NCBI GenBank assembly: GCA_019279435.1
Contig: JAAALK010000082.1
Location: 18,877,116 to 18,941,115 of the forward strand
Source: Zizania palustris
Lineage: Eukaryota; Streptophyta; Magnoliopsida; Poales; Poaceae
Length of the DNA: 64,000 bases
Direction of reading: 5' to 3'
Part shown: in pieces, positions 1 to 13,200 of the stretch
Layout of the letters: each line of letters starts with the position of its first letter
Numbering within the stretch: position 1 is the stretch's first letter
Position numbers and translations under genes: made by a program
The notes under the pieces: model-generated
What the model saw: the letters and a program-made list of their open reading frames with translations, nothing else
Told to the model about the DNA's origin: nothing
Database searches by the model: none

Positions 1-1877
1 CCCTGGGCAACTAATCGAGCTTTGTTGTGCACCACAACCCCATCTTCACCTTGCTTGTTCTTAAACACCCACTTGGTGCCTATGGGGTTGCATCCAGGTG
101 GCAGCTCAACTAGTGTCCAAACCTGATTGCGAACAAAGTTCTCAAGCTCTTCTTGCATGGCGTTTATCCAATTTGCATCAGAAAGAGCATGAGCAACATC
201 TCTAGGCTCAAAAGTGGCAACAAAAGAAGATTCAACAAAAACAGTGAGTGAGCCAACAGAAGAACGCAGGGATCTCGAAGTGAGATCACCGATGATGAGC
301 TCTAAGGGGTGATCACACTGAACTTCTCGGGATCCTCGGTGATCAGAGGTCACCTCATCGGAGTCAGTAGCTGGCACCTCTAGACTCGACTGAGGGGGCT
401 TAATCGAAGTGGAAGAAGTGATCAGAGGTCCGCCCTCGTCCTCAGTCGAAGCCTTATAAAGTGTGGGGTCTGCAGGCTGTGTAGAAGGCCCACCCTCATC
501 AACAATAGGAGCGTCATCATCTTCCTCGAAGATGGACTCTCCAAGCTCATCATCTCCAGAAATATTGAAAGAATGAGTCATCAAAGGCATGGACTCATCG
601 AAAGAAACCTCGCAAGTCTTGACAAACTGTTGGGAGTCGAGGTTCCAGACACGGAAGCCTCGAGAATGCAAATCATGACCAATAAAGACTCCATCCCAGC
701 AACGAGACTCAAACTTGTCCAAATGTCATCCCTTCTTGAGTACAAAGCACTTGCAGCCAAACACTCGCAAGTGACTCACCTTGGGATGTCTTCCAAACCA
801 CAACTCATATGATGTCTTACCTAAGTAAGCTCTAAGAAAAATGCAGTTGGCAAAATAGCAAGTCGTGTTCATGGCTTCAACCCAAAAGCGCCTAGGAGTC
901 CTATACTCATCGAGCATTGTCCTGGCCATCTCGACTAGCGTGTGATTCTTTCGTTCCACAACGCCGTTCTGTGGGGGAGTGTAAGGAGCAGAAAACTGGT
1001 GCTCAAGACCCTAATCACTACAGAAGCTGGAGAACTGAGAGTTCTTGAACTCAGAGCCTTTGTCAGAGCGAATTTCTCGCATCCGACCATTTTTATCATT
1101 CTTCAGTTTCAAAATCAGGTCATGAATAAACTAGAAAGCCTCATCCTTAGACTCTAGAAAGAAAACCCATGAGAACCGAGAAAAATCGTCAACTATCACA
1201 AGGGCGTACCACTTCCCACCGACTGAACGTACCCGAGTTGGACCAATAGTATCCATGTGTAACAACTCTCTTGGGTACGAAGTCATCACCTGAGTCACAG
1301 GTGCGTGAGAAGCGGCAATCATTTTCCCATGATGACAGGGATGGCAAAGTATATCCTTCTTCATCTTAAGCTTTGGCAATCCTCGGATAAGGTCCATAGA
1401 GCTCAATCTAACTAGCAGATCAAAGCTCAAATGACCTAACCTCCTATGCCACCTCCAGATCTCAGAAGAGGATCCAGCAATCAAACAGCGAGAAGGGCCA
1501 AAAGAACTAGAGAAATCAATTCGAAAAACCTTACCGAAGGGTAAGATCTGGCAAACCAAAGATCCTCTAGAATCAACAACAGAAGACATGCCCTTCTTAA
1601 AATGAACATCTAAACTATCCTAAAGAAGTTGTGAAACAAAGACCAAATTAAAACTCAAGTTTCCAAACAAAGCAACATTCTTCAAAGAGAAATGTTTAGA
1701 GATTCGAATTGAGCGAATGTCGTGTACCTTTCCTTGACCACTGTTCCCAAAAGTGATGTACTCCTTGGAGCTTGGGGAAGTGAGGCTGGAGAACCATCTG
1801 CGATGTCCCGTCATGTGGCAAGAGCATCTTGAATCCATGATCCACACGTCCTCCAGTCCTCGATCCTGCATGATCAA
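1..1877 (-). pseudogene. Copia element A pol, decayed, runs off the left edge
   Basis: This is the protease, integrase and start of reverse transcriptase of a Ty1-copia polyprotein, read right to left. The protease motif is near 1830 (DSR in place of the usual DSG) and the GAG-pre-integrase segment (WHRRLGHLSF) is near 1440. The integrase core is broken into several frames between 1300 and 720. The RT start at 1-130 matches element B at about 11,579-11,710, so the rest of RT and RNase H lies outside the window. Several stops and frameshifts make it non-coding. It is colinear with the pol of element B but clearly diverged, so A is an older copy of the same family. Confidence 0.9.
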
Positions 1878-4627
1878 TGGTCATAAGTGGGAGCAAACGG
1901 TCCGACACTAGGTTTAGCAAAGGAGCTAAACCAGTGTCGAGCCATCTGCTCAAAAGAAGGAAAGCTGAAGGAATCATAAGAGTTTGGACCAAAACGCGGC
2001 TCAAAGCACGGTCCTCTGTTTTGCCTAAAGTCTTGGCCACGAGGTCCAAAGTTGTATCCAGAATGACCTAGAGCTCTACCGGAGCGAAAACCACCCTCTG
2101 GAGCACGGACACTAAAGTCGTCTCCTCTACCACCACCTACACGGTGCGCCTTGGCCTCTAGCCTTTCTCCGTGTCGAGGGACTCTCTGTCTACCACCCTG
2201 CTGGTAGAACTGCTCCTGCCCACCTCGAGCTCTCTCTGCTCTCTCAACCCGCTTCCTCCTGAAGCAAAACTCCTCAAGATGCCCGTCTCTCTGACAGAGC
2301 TCACAGTGATAGGTAGGATTCTTGGGATGTGGTTGAGGCTTGGGGTTCTTGGGCTTGGTGGTGTTGGGTATAGACTCTTTGGTGTGATAGGGTCCAGGTA
2401 GAGAGTTAAGAGAAGTGTGGAGATGCTTGGGATTTGGGACCCAGATAGGCTTCTTGGGTGGAGCTTTAGGTTGTTCTTGGAACACTCCATCTTTGGGCTG
2501 ACTGGCCTAGAAAGACTTAGTGGAGTGAGTCTTGGGATATCTCTGCTCTTGAGTCATCTTACTCCACTCCACTGCATGGCAAATGGAACTCTCAAAGTCA
2601 ACCTTGGTGTAGATGTAACATACCCCAAACCCATCCTGCCTCTTGAACTGCTGGATCATCATGCCGAGATGTGGCTCTCTGGCACTCACCCAACTTAGGA
2701 TCTGACGGAGGTAAGAGTTCTCCTTCTAAGCATCAGCTAGCTCCTCTCTCAAGGAAGCTAGCACCTCCACCTGAGACAAGCAGATCTCACACTCTCTATC
2801 AACTTGGACAAACTTCTCAGCTTTTAGCTTGATTAGTTCCAATCTCAGGGACAAGCAGTTCTCACAAACAGTGGGTGGAACTAACAATGTATCAAGCTCA
2901 TGTTTAGTCTACTCTAGCTCAGCTCTGACTCTCTCCAACTCGCCCAACTACTCATCACTCTTGGCTCTCAGCTCAGCTAAAATAGCTAAATGGGATGGGC
3001 AATCTACACAGGGCACGATGATAGTGGCATGAGCATCTTTCAGCTCCAACTGAGCGCTCTCAAGTTCAGTGGCTAAAGCGTCTCTATCATCTACCCTCTT
3101 TGTATACCTGGACTTCAGAGTCGTCAGGTCACACAACAACACCTCGCAGTTAGGGCACTCACTTCTACCACCCAAGCAAGGGGAAGAAGACAGACTCTCA
3201 ATCTTACCATTGGCCATGGCAAGCTCACTCTCAAGATCATCTATCCTCTTCTTAGCCCCTCTAAGCAGTTTCTCCCGATACCTCAACTCCTGATGGATCT
3301 CTTCTAGTAAATCAACGACTTCTTGTTCATAGGAGGATACCTTTTCATCTTCGTCATCATCGGAGTTGTCGAGGGAGCCCTTCTCTTCCTTATCCCCAAG
3401 AGCCATTGAGTAAAAGCTCCCACGGGATCTAAGGCTGTGGTGCGAGCGGCTCTTCGGCTTGTCCCCGAAGGCCATGAAGCAGAGGCCCACCAGATCATCC
3501 TTTTCCTTCCCCTTCTTGATCATGGTCTCCTCATCACTTGAGCTCAATGAAGAGGAAGAAGAAAATGACCTCTTGGAGTAGCTTCTCTCCATCTCGACGA
3601 AGAAGGCCTTGTCTCGCTTCTTGTTCTCACGCTGGTAGTCCTTTAGGGCCTTTTGAAAGAACCTTGTCTTGGGCTTGCCCGTTGTGAAGGTGGAGTTGTC
3701 GTGCTTACTGGAGTCATAGGATCCGCCACTGGTGCCCTTCTTTTGACTGTTCCACTTGGGGCAGTCGGCGATGAAGTGATCTAGATCACCACACTCAAAG
3801 CATCCGGATTTTGTGCTGTGTCTTTTGAACATTCGTTTATCATAGACACAACAAACCCGGTTGTTAAAAAGACACAGATCATCATCTCCTAGGAAATCAA
3901 GCTGGTCCTCAGTGATAGACATCAGGGAGAATGTAGCATAGCTCAAAGAGGAGGAGTCAGCAGAAGGTGTCGCAAGGGCCAGGGTTTTTGAGCCAGAACC
4001 AGTGAGATTTGATCTCAACTGGATATCAACTTCTGTGGCCTTGAGCATACTGAAAAGCTCTGCGATGGCCAAGGTATCGTAAGAAGTGCTCTCAATGATA
4101 GAGGATACATTGATCTCCCAGATCTTAGGGTCTAAGGTATGAAGAACCTTGAGCGCCTGCTCATGATCTGAGACCAGCTGAACTTCATCGGCCTTGTTGG
4201 CCCGAAGCTTATTGATGATCGATTGAAAAAGACCAAACAAAGCTTCAACAGATTCACCCGGCTTCTGTGTGAAATTTTCATATTCACGTCGATAGGTCTG
4301 ATAGAGCTGAGCCTTGACCTGGGTTGTCCCCTCATGGTGTGCCTAGAGGGTAGCCTAGATCTCTCTAGCAGTGCTGAGATGGCTCACACGCTCAAACTCA
4401 GTGGGACCTAGACCAGAAAATAAAATTTTCACAACTTTGTTGTTGTTCTGATGCTAGGCGACTATCTCAGGGGAAGTGTGCTCAGCAACAGGAAGCACAG
4501 TAAAAATTTCGTGAACACAAACATCCCAAATGTCTGAGCTTTGGCTCATGAGATAGGCTCGCACGCGAGTCTTCCAGTAATTGTAGCCAAAAGCTTCAAG
4601 GGATGAGACCTTGCTAGAGGAAGTCAT
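1874..4627 (-). pseudogene. Copia element A gag, decayed
   Basis: This is the large Sirevirus-type gag. The likely start codon is at 4627, and the N-terminus matches the gag start of element B (SSLEAFGYNYWKTR). It is followed by a UBN2-type region, a CX2CX4HX4C zinc knuckle (CFECGDLDHFIADC, near 3790), a serine-rich acidic stretch and a coiled-coil region. A second knuckle (CELCQRDGHLEEFC) lies near 2290. Stops interrupt it, for example near 4457 and 4345. The longest open piece is 2948-4240. The gag frame ends close to where pol begins in another frame, as in B. It cannot make a full protein. Confidence 0.88.
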
Positions 4628-4678
4628 GATCACTACCTTGGGTTAGAACCGATTAAGGTATGGAAAAACCTTAACCAA

Positions 4679-4690
4679 GCTCTGATATCA
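4679..4690 (-). other. Primer binding site of element A
   Basis: On the minus strand the twelve bases read TGATATCAGAGC, one mismatch from TGGTATCAGAGC, the usual plant site pairing with the 3' end of initiator tRNA-Met. It lies two bases inside the 5' LTR boundary, as in element B, and fixes that boundary at 4693. Confidence 0.85.
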
Positions 4691-4692
4691 CT

Positions 4693-6907
4693 TGTAGGAC
4701 CGAAAGTAGCGACCAGAGGGGGGTGAATGGGCGCCTAAAAATTCATTCGACTCAATGGCCTTCTCCCAACACCTAACGCACCTCGACAAACAATCAACAG
4801 AAGCAAAATAGATCACAGGTACTAAAAATAATCTAGCCTAAAAACGACCGGTGTCCTAGTAAAAAAGACACCAACACAATGCTTAAAAGCAGATCAAGTT
4901 AACTCATAGGTAAAATGATAGTTCTACAGATGATTCACCAAAGACATAGATATTCTATCAAGCATGTCCAAAACATCCACAAAACACAGGCATTTCAAGC
5001 ATCATATGGATAATCATCACAGACATTTAATGAGATAAAATAAGTGTTGATGATAATTGTGCTCACAGATAGTTCAAAATGCACACAACCATTTGATCTG
5101 ATAAATAAACGCAGATCAAAAGATAGCGCTCACAGACGATTCAAGTAACACTTGTGGTGCCCTAAAGACACATGGATATATCAATGAACATTTCCAGTGT
5201 TAAATAAAAATGCTCTCGGAAGATTTAATCTAAAACAGAATATTCATTCAAACATTTAAATGCACGCAAAACAAGGCAAAAGAAATTAATGTGTGTGTAC
5301 TGTTCTTACGCTGCTCATGTGCTTCTGGGACTTGTGACTATAGGTGGGACTTGGGCTGGGCCGGGCCGGCCCGGTCCGGATCCTTTGGGCCAGGACCTAC
5401 TATGGGCCGGGCTGTTTTGGCCCGAAAAATTTAAGGGCAGTGTCGGACTGGCCCGAAACTGTGTTCGCTAGCATGGCGTGCATAGTGCACATTGCAGTAC
5501 TGCACTGACAAGCACGTCTGCGCGTGCGCTTCCCCCGTGGCCCGCGCAACTCGAGGCCAAAAAAAGCTAACAGTGCACAATGACAGGATAAGGTACTGAG
5601 GAAAAAATATTTTTAATATGAGGTACTTCCCTAGCCGGCTAGCCCCTAGGCCCTAGCCACGCCTAGTGCTGCTAGCGCACTGCCACACTCTCCCCTAGCT
5701 GGCTGCCTAGCTTAGCTGCAGAGCTGCACTAGTGACTAGCCATTAACGCATCACAGGTTGGCAGCCATTAACGCCTAGTATCTGTGCTGCCCACAGGCCA
5801 TTCCGTGATGGGCCGGCCTAGGCACGGCCCACTCTACGGGTCGTGCTCGTGCCGCCCATCGGGCCTAATCTACAGGCCCAGGTCCGGCCCTTGTATGGGC
5901 CGTGCCGGCCTGGCCCATCTGTGGGCCGTACCGGGCCGTGCTTCACCTGGGCTGAACCGCCGTGCTTTGGGCCGGCCCAAAAAAATTCGGCCCAACTCCC
6001 AGCTCTACTTGTGACGAACACCTTGCACGCACTCTACACTTTAGTTCCTACGTCTGCACGCATCGCTTCCAACAGCAATCGCGTGCATAGATGCCCGTGA
6101 TACCTCGAGCTGGGCGCAGCCACACCAGGGATCAGACTTGTGCCTGCATGCCGCCAGCTCTGAGTCGCGTGCGCATGCTACCGCCCCTCGAGCAGTCTGC
6201 CTCGACACAAGGCCACGTGCTTGGCTTCGCCAAGAGCCGCGCACCGTTGACGCTGTCTCTACGCCAACCAGAACAGCCTCGTGGCTGCTGCTTCTTGGAG
6301 ATCACTGCTACGGCTTGCTGCCTTCCAGCGTGGCCAACAGAATCCAGCAGCGGTCGCCTGCTTCGCCGAATAGAAGAGCACCTCCAAGTGCGCAAGAAAA
6401 CCAGTGGAGAGAGATCGCAACAAAAACCAAAGAAAGGAGCTGGAACAGGAATCTGATCAGAAAAACATACTAGATGATCCCATAGTCAAAATCGAAGCTA
6501 CAGTGCGGTGGTGAAGGATTTTCATATATGAGCGGTGGGGAAAGTGAACTCTGATTTGTAATTTAATGAGTTGACCCTAACCCTAGGGGATTGGGGCCTA
6601 TTTATAGGTAGCCCAATAAAAAGGGAAAAGTCAGATTTATCCCTAGGGTAAATTACACTGACGCAAAAATAAACTGAAAAGACAAACATGCCCTTAGTAT
6701 TTTTACAGACTCGACTAACACAAACTGTGGGCCTAAAAGGCAAAATAGTAAAATCCTAAATAAAGATAACTTGTCCTGATGCGGAGCTTTCATAGCAGCT
6801 ACGGCTTCGCGTTAGAACGGTCGGATCCAAGATCAGCAGTCGTTAGTTTTGCGTCGAAACTGACAAAGCGTCCACTGTCTTCGCACCGGGTACCCGGATT
6901 GGGCCGG
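4693..6907 (-). repeat. 5' LTR of element A, inner part
   Basis: On the plus strand it starts TGTAGGACCGAAAG, the same terminus as the LTRs of B. It continues at 18287-18578 after the insertion of B and ends GGCTCCTCA there. Without B and the short hAT the LTR is about 1830 bp. A TATA-like stretch (TATAAATAGG on the minus strand) is near 6598. The CTTCG-rich block seen in B is much reduced here. The small reading frames in this stretch are not supported as genes. Confidence 0.85.
5339..6007. mobile_element. Non-autonomous hAT element in the LTR of A
   Basis: A 669-bp insertion is flanked by a perfect 8-bp duplication CTTGTGAC (5331-5338 and 6008-6015). The ends are imperfect inverted repeats: TATAGGTGGGACTTGGGCTG on the left and, on the opposite strand, TAGAGCTGGGAGTTGGGCCG on the right, 16 of 20 matching. 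Both ends carry GGGCCGGCCC-rich subterminal sequence. The 8-bp target duplication and the TA(G)-type ends fit the hAT superfamily. There is no transposase reading frame, so any movement needed an outside transposase. Confidence 0.82.
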
Positions 6908-8930
6908 TGTAGGACCGAAAGTAGCGACCAGAGGGGGGGTGAATGGGCGCCTAACAAAATTCTTTCGAATCAATGGCCTGTTCCCAATACCCAACGCACC
7001 TCAAAAAGACTACGCAGCAGAAAATAGATAAAAGGCCTAAGTCTAAAGGTTTCTAACCTAGAAGCAAATGATTATAACTGAGAATTATTAAATAAGTGCA
7101 ACTAGGCAGATGTACATGGTGTAACAGGCCTAAACTTCTCAATGAAATGATCTAAGTATGTGTAAGATGAAAAGAGAAGTTACTGTCCAAATTTGTCTCC
7201 TGTTCGGTACTGGGCGAAGCCTCCTTCGCACGTCGAGGTCTGCTTCGGAGGTTGGTGACGGAGCCTGTCCGAGATGCCGAAGGTGACACGGTCTAACCTA
7301 GTTCGAAGTGGTAAGTAGCGAAGTGTACTTCGGAGCGAAGTATGACAATGCCGGAGCCTGGTTCGAAGTATGTACTTCGAAGTCAAGGCTTCGAACACAG
7401 CTTCGAACCAAGAGCTTCGGAGCAAAGTAACAGAGTCGGAGCCTGCTTCGAAGTGTGCACTTCGAAGACAAAACTTCGAACACAACTTTGAACCGAATGC
7501 TTCGAAGCGAAACCTTCGAACAGAAAGCTTCGTACACAACACACAAAAGGACAACCTTCGAACAAAGAAATGAAGTCTGTCACACGACAGAAAAACAAGT
7601 CCGAAGCCTACACTCTATCTTCGAACAGGGAAAGCTTCGGAAGGTTAATCGAAGGTTGACACACCACGAAGAAATCAAATCGAAGTCTATCAGAAATGAC
7701 ACGCTTCGAGCCCAACTTCGAAGCCTACCGAAGTATGGACTTCGAACAGCTAGATTCGGAGTATGTTGATCGAAGTATGCGATGTTGTCCGTACACAAAA
7801 ATACTTCGAAGCTTATCAACACAGACCGCACACTGAAAATCGAAGATTGAGCGAAGCCTTCGAAGATGCTAAGTCAAAGCCTGTTTCATGGAGCTGAGGG
7901 GCTTCGAAGAACAGAGAAAGACTTCGCCAGAGACACACCCAGAAAAGGTAATAGACCCTGTCAGCTTCGATCAAAAAGCTGTGCAGTAGAAGGTGAAAAG
8001 CTGCACAGAACACTGTAGCTGCAGAGAAGTAGTACTACTTGCAACAGCAAGAACTAGTACTACTAGAGTGAAGAACACACCCAGCCGAAGCCTCCAAAGC
8101 CTCAAAAATCACGGGAAAACTTGCTATGCTAATGAAATGCACCCATTTAAAACCTTTGCAGATGCAGCACACAATGAAATAGGGCATTTACTGCAGCATT
8201 GAAAGCAAAGCATTAAACACAGGAGCAAATGCTTCCTGGCGGCGCAAGCAGGGAACCAAGAGAGGAGAGAGGCAATGCAGAGAGACAAAAAGTGACCCAA
8301 AAGAGTGGATTTGATTTCAGCACAAAGGGTAGTCCAAACCCTAGGGATTGGGGTCCTATTTATAGGCAGCCCAACACTAGGAATATTCTACCAGCCCCTT
8401 AGGGTTTTTACAGACTCAAAAATAAAGGAAAAGACTCTACTGCCCTTAGGAATTTTTACAGACACGACTGACTGACTGTGGGCCTAGAGTTACAGATGAC
8501 TTATCCGGAAGCTAAGTTTTCGTAGTGACTACGGCTTCTCTTCTGGACAGTCGGATACAGAATCAACGGTTGTCAGTTTTGCGCCGAAACTGACAAAGCC
8601 TCCACCAGCTTTGCACCAGCTACCCGGATTGGGCCGACCCGACTCCGCAGCTCTCTCAGCCCGGCAATCGCTCACCGCCCGTGTACCTGAGTCAGTCTTG
8701 GTCAACAGCCTAGTGGGTCTTCTACTGCTTCTGGCCCATGTACCCGGATTGGGCCAGCCCGACTTCGCAGCCTCCTCTGCCCGACAGTCGCTCGCTGCCC
8801 GTGTACCTGAGTCACACGCGGCCCATGAAACAGCAGATCTCATCTCTTCTTCAGTCCTCTTTGACTTTCGTTGACAATGACTCATCACTTCTGTAGCCAT
8901 GAGGCCCACGCTATTCAGCATGGCTCCTCA
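6908..8930 (-). repeat. 3' LTR of element B
   Basis: 2023 bp, colinear with 16259-18281. The plus-strand ends are TGTAGGACC and GGCTCCTCA. Bases 7300-7910 are packed with the palindrome TTCGAA (about 17 by eye). TATAAATA on the minus strand near 8360 marks the core promoter copy. No gene lies here. Confidence 0.95.
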
Positions 8931-9280
8931 ATCTCCCCCTTGATGAGTGCATTGTCAACACTCTTCTTTTTTCAGCTCTTCAGCACCTGCGAACAAATGT
9001 GGAAACACGAAAACAAAATACAAGAAAACAAAGAAGACGAAAAAATAAGGTAAAAGTTTAACCCTAATGACCAAAAGCCAAACAAAAGCAAGAAACAGTC
9101 ATTATGGTTACCCAAAACGTAAAAGCTCAAAATGAGTGTGAATTCAGAGCAACAAGGATATTAACAGAGTAAGGACTCCCCCTTAAACTCCGATCCCAAA
9201 TTTTCTCCCCCTTGTTGACAAGTGAACTCATCAAGCACTCAATAGAGACACAGACTCCCCCTGAAATGCAACTCCCCCTC
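8931..9280 (-). other. Cluster of polypurine tracts of element B
   Basis: The tract touching the 3' LTR reads AAGGGGGAGA on the minus strand (about 8931-8940) and would prime plus-strand synthesis. Four more GGGGGA-type tracts follow, at about 9175-9184, 9205-9212, 9253-9262 and 9271-9279. Repeated polypurine tracts before the 3' LTR are a known mark of Sireviruses. The same cluster recurs in element E after 28347. Confidence 0.8.
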
Positions 9281-10260
9281 AAAATATGCAGTGATTTCAA
9301 CTGGAGTGCATAAGGAGTGTAGAAAGCATGCTTCTCAAATATGATGGACTGCAATTACAATATCTAACAAGTAGCAAGAGAGATACTGTCTAAGACACAT
9401 GGCATGATCAGTGCAACAGATGATATCTAAAGAAAATCATTAGCACGCATTTTTCAGTTTTTGCAAACAAAAAGCATCACCACATGTTCCAATAGACAAG
9501 CAAGGTATAGCATGAGATGCAAAAGCTAACTGATATCTACCAAGATAAGCATTGTCCAAAAACAAAGTGCTTCAGCAAACTTGTTATCCTTTAAATGTTC
9601 AGGCTTTTTCAATTTCCCTTTTTTTAATTTCTGCCAAGGGTTATTTGCATGTCAAACCTTATGCTAACCGACCAAGTCAAGCCTAGGCCAGAACTGGACC
9701 ATCAGAAGCTTAAGACATTGGTCTTGGCCAACACTACATTGTCCTAGTTCATACCAAAGTGCTATGGTAAGCAGTCCAGAACAATGCAATGCGACAAAGC
9801 AAACCCACTTGGATCTTTTCAACTCAAGCATAAAAGGCATGGAATTTTCATTCATTTTTTATTTTTATCCCTTTTTATAGCACATTTTCCATGTTAAAGC
9901 ATAAAGATGTCCAAATTGCATATCTGCATCTATGTGAGGAACTAGCTACAAGGCATGTAACAGATAGCAAAAGCACTCAGCATACACATGCTAGTTACCA
10001 GAAGCAATGGTGATCATTTTTCAAGTTTAAAGCATAAAAGCCATGCATATGACAAATATCAGATATATCAAGTGAACTGAACCAAAGCATGATCATTGAC
10101 AAGTAATCAAAAGCATGTACCAGCTAGAATAAGTAAAGCAGTTCAATCATATAACAGAAGCATCCCTAAAGTGTGATATGTGAATATGCAAGGTATGAAC
10201 ACACACACAAAAAGACTCAAGAATAGAGTCAAGAAGCAAGAAAAACTGACGCAAAATATC
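9281..10260 (-). other. Non-coding 3' part of element B
   Basis: About 1 kb between the polypurine cluster and the pol stop. It is AT-rich, with no reading frame that looks like a gene and no envelope-like ORF. The matching stretch of element E (about 28,700-29,674) is colinear. Confidence 0.8.
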
Positions 10261-13200
10261 CTAAAAAGGATACACAACACCCAAATCCCCTCGTGAACAC
10301 TCGAAAGTAGACTGATCTAGGGGTTTGGTGAAAATATCAGCCAACTGATGATGGGTATCAACATGAACAAGGTCAATGACACCTTTCTCATATTGATCCC
10401 ACAAGAAGTGAAAGCGCACATCAATATGTTTGGTTTTTGAATGAATACATGGGTTTTTCCCTACACTAATAGCACTAGTGCTGTCGCAGAACAATGGAAC
10501 CCTGGTAGGAAAGAACAACCCAAAATCTCGTAGAGTGGAAATCATCCAAACTAACTGTGAGCAGCAGCTACATATACTCAGCCTCTGTGGTCGAAAGAGC
10601 AACTCCAGATTGCTTTCGAGAAGACCAAGAGACAAGAGAAGAACCAAGAAACTGGCAAGTACCGGAAGTCGACTTGCGATCCAACCGGCACCCACCAAAG
10701 TCAGCGTCCGAAAAGCCAGATAAATCAAGATATGATGATGCTGAATAGTAAAGACCAAGATCAGGCGCATAGGTGAGATACCTGAAAATGCGCTTGACAG
10801 CCTGCCGGTGAGACGCGCGTGGTGAAGACTGAAAACGCGCGCAAAGTCCCACGGCGAACTGTATGTCCGGTCTTGTTGCCGTTAAGTACAACAGCGAACC
10901 AATCATCCCTCAAAACTCTCTCTCATTGACCTTGACACCGCTCTCGTCCTTGTCCAAACCCCCGGAAGTGCCCATCGGGGTCATCTGCGGCTTCAATTCA
11001 CCACTAAAGTCAAATTTCTTTAACATGTCACGAGTGTACTTACCTTGGTGGATGAAGGTGCCGTCCTTGGTCTGCTTGATCTGGAGCCCTAAGAAGTACT
11101 TGAGCTCACCCATGAGGCTCATCTCAAACTCACTGTGCATCTGCTCAGAAAACTTGGACACAAGAGAATCAGTAGTACCGCCAAAGATAATATCGTCCAC
11201 GTAAATCTGAGCAACTAAGAAATCTGAAGCATCTCTGAGCAAGAAAAGAGTTTTGTCCACAGAACCCATCACAAAGCCCTTCCCCAACAAAAATTGCTTC
11301 AACCGGTCATACCAAGCCCTGGGGGCTTGCTTCAACCCGTATAAAGCTTTGTGCAACTTAAAAACATGTCGAGAAAACTTAGGGTTCTCAAAACCGGGGG
11401 GTTGCCTAACATAAACCTCCTCTTCTATGTACTCGTTCAGAAAAGCACTCTTAACATCCATTTGAAAAAGCTTAAAACCCTTCGAAACAGCAAAAGCTAG
11501 AAGAATACGAATGGACTCAAGACGGGCAACAGGAGCGAAGGTTTCTTCAAAGTCAATACCTTCCTTCTGGCAATAACCCTGGGCAACTAATCGAGCCTTG
11601 TTGCGCACCACAACCCCATCTTCACCTTGTTTGTTCTTGAATACCCACTTGGTGCCTATGGGGTTGCATCCTGGTGGCGACTCAACTAGTGTCCAAACCC
11701 GATTGCGGACAAAATTTTCAAGCTCTTCTTGCATAGCATTAATCCAATTAGAATCAGAAAGAGCATGAGAAACGTCTCTGGGCTCAAAAGATGCAACAAA
11801 CGCAGATTCAGCAAACACAGCGAGAGAGGCAGAAGAACGCAAAGTTCTCTCAGTCAGATCACCTATGATGAGCTCTGAGGGATGGTCACGCTGGACTGCT
11901 CGGGTTCCCTGGTGATCTGAAGTCACCTCACCGGAGTCAGCAGCTGGCACCTCTGGACTCGACTGAGGGGGCTCGATCGATGTGGAAGAAGTGATCAGAG
12001 GTCCGCCCTCATCCTTAGTCGAAGTCTCAGAAGGTGTGGGCTCTGCGGGGGATGCAGAAGGCCCACCCTCATCAGCAGCTGGAGTATCTTCATCTTCCTC
12101 GAAGATGGACTCTCCGAGCTCATCATCACCAGAAAGCTCAAAAGAAGGAGTCAAAGAAGGCAAGGACTCATCAAAAGAAACCTCACAAGTCTCGACAAGC
12201 AGCTGGGATTCGAGGTTCCAAATACGGAAGCCTCGAGAATGCAATGCATAACCAAGAAAAACACCATCCCAGCAACGAGACTCAAACTTGTCCAAATGCC
12301 CTCCCTTCTTGAGCACAAAGCACTTGCAGCCAAACGCTCGCAAGTGGCTCACCTTGGGCTGTCTACCAAACTGCAACTCATATGATGTCTTACCAAGGTA
12401 AGCTCTAAGAAAAATGCGGTTGGCCAGATAGCAAGCCGTGTTCATGGCTTCAGCCCAAAAACGCCTAGGAGTCCTGTGCTCATCGAGCATCGTCCTGGCC
12501 ATCTCGACTAGCGTGCGGTTCTTTCGTTCCACAACGCCGTTCTGTGGGGGAGTGTAAGGAGAAGAAAACTGATGGTCTAGACCCTGATCACTACAGAAGT
12601 TGACGAACTGAGAGTTCTTGAACTCAGAGCCATTGTCGGAGCGAATTGCTCGCATTCGACCATTGTTCTCATTCTTCAACTTCAAGATCAGGTCATGAAC
12701 AAACTGAAACGTTTCATCCTTAGACTCCAAAAACAAAACCCACGAGAATCGAGAAAAGTCGTCAACAATCACAAGTGCATACCATTTCCCACCGACTGAA
12801 CGTACCCGAGCAGGACCTACAGTGTCCAAATGTAAAAGCTCGCCCGGATACGAAGTCATCACCTGAGTCACAGGTGAGTGAGAAGCGGCAACCATTTTCC
12901 CATGACGACAGGGATGACAAACTAGATCCTTCTCCATCTTAAGCTTTGGCAATCCTCGGATGAGGTCCATCGAGCTTAACCTGACCAGCAGATCAAAACT
13001 CAAGTGACCTAACCTCCTATGCCACTTCCAGAGCTCAGAAGAAGATCCAGCAATCAAACAGCGAGAAGGGCCAAAAGAACTAGAGAAGTCAATTCGAAAA
13101 ACTTTACCGAAAGGTAAAATCTGACAAACCAAAGACCCTCTAGAATCAACCAAATAAGAAATACCCTTCTTAAAATGCACTTCCAAACCATCCTCAAGAA

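Noticed and set aside
6091..6456. Open frames in the LTR of element A
   Set aside because: They overlap on both strands inside a non-coding LTR, with no domain and no matching frame in B.
9174..9280. Regular short G-rich tracts as a possible CRISPR-like array
   Set aside because: Spacing is irregular, there are no conserved repeats with spacers, and the tracts are retrotransposon polypurine tracts in a plant genome.
12034..12312. Plus-strand frames opposite the copia pol genes
   Set aside because: They are antisense shadows of the pol frame, recurring at 31,404-31,734 simply because the elements are homologous.
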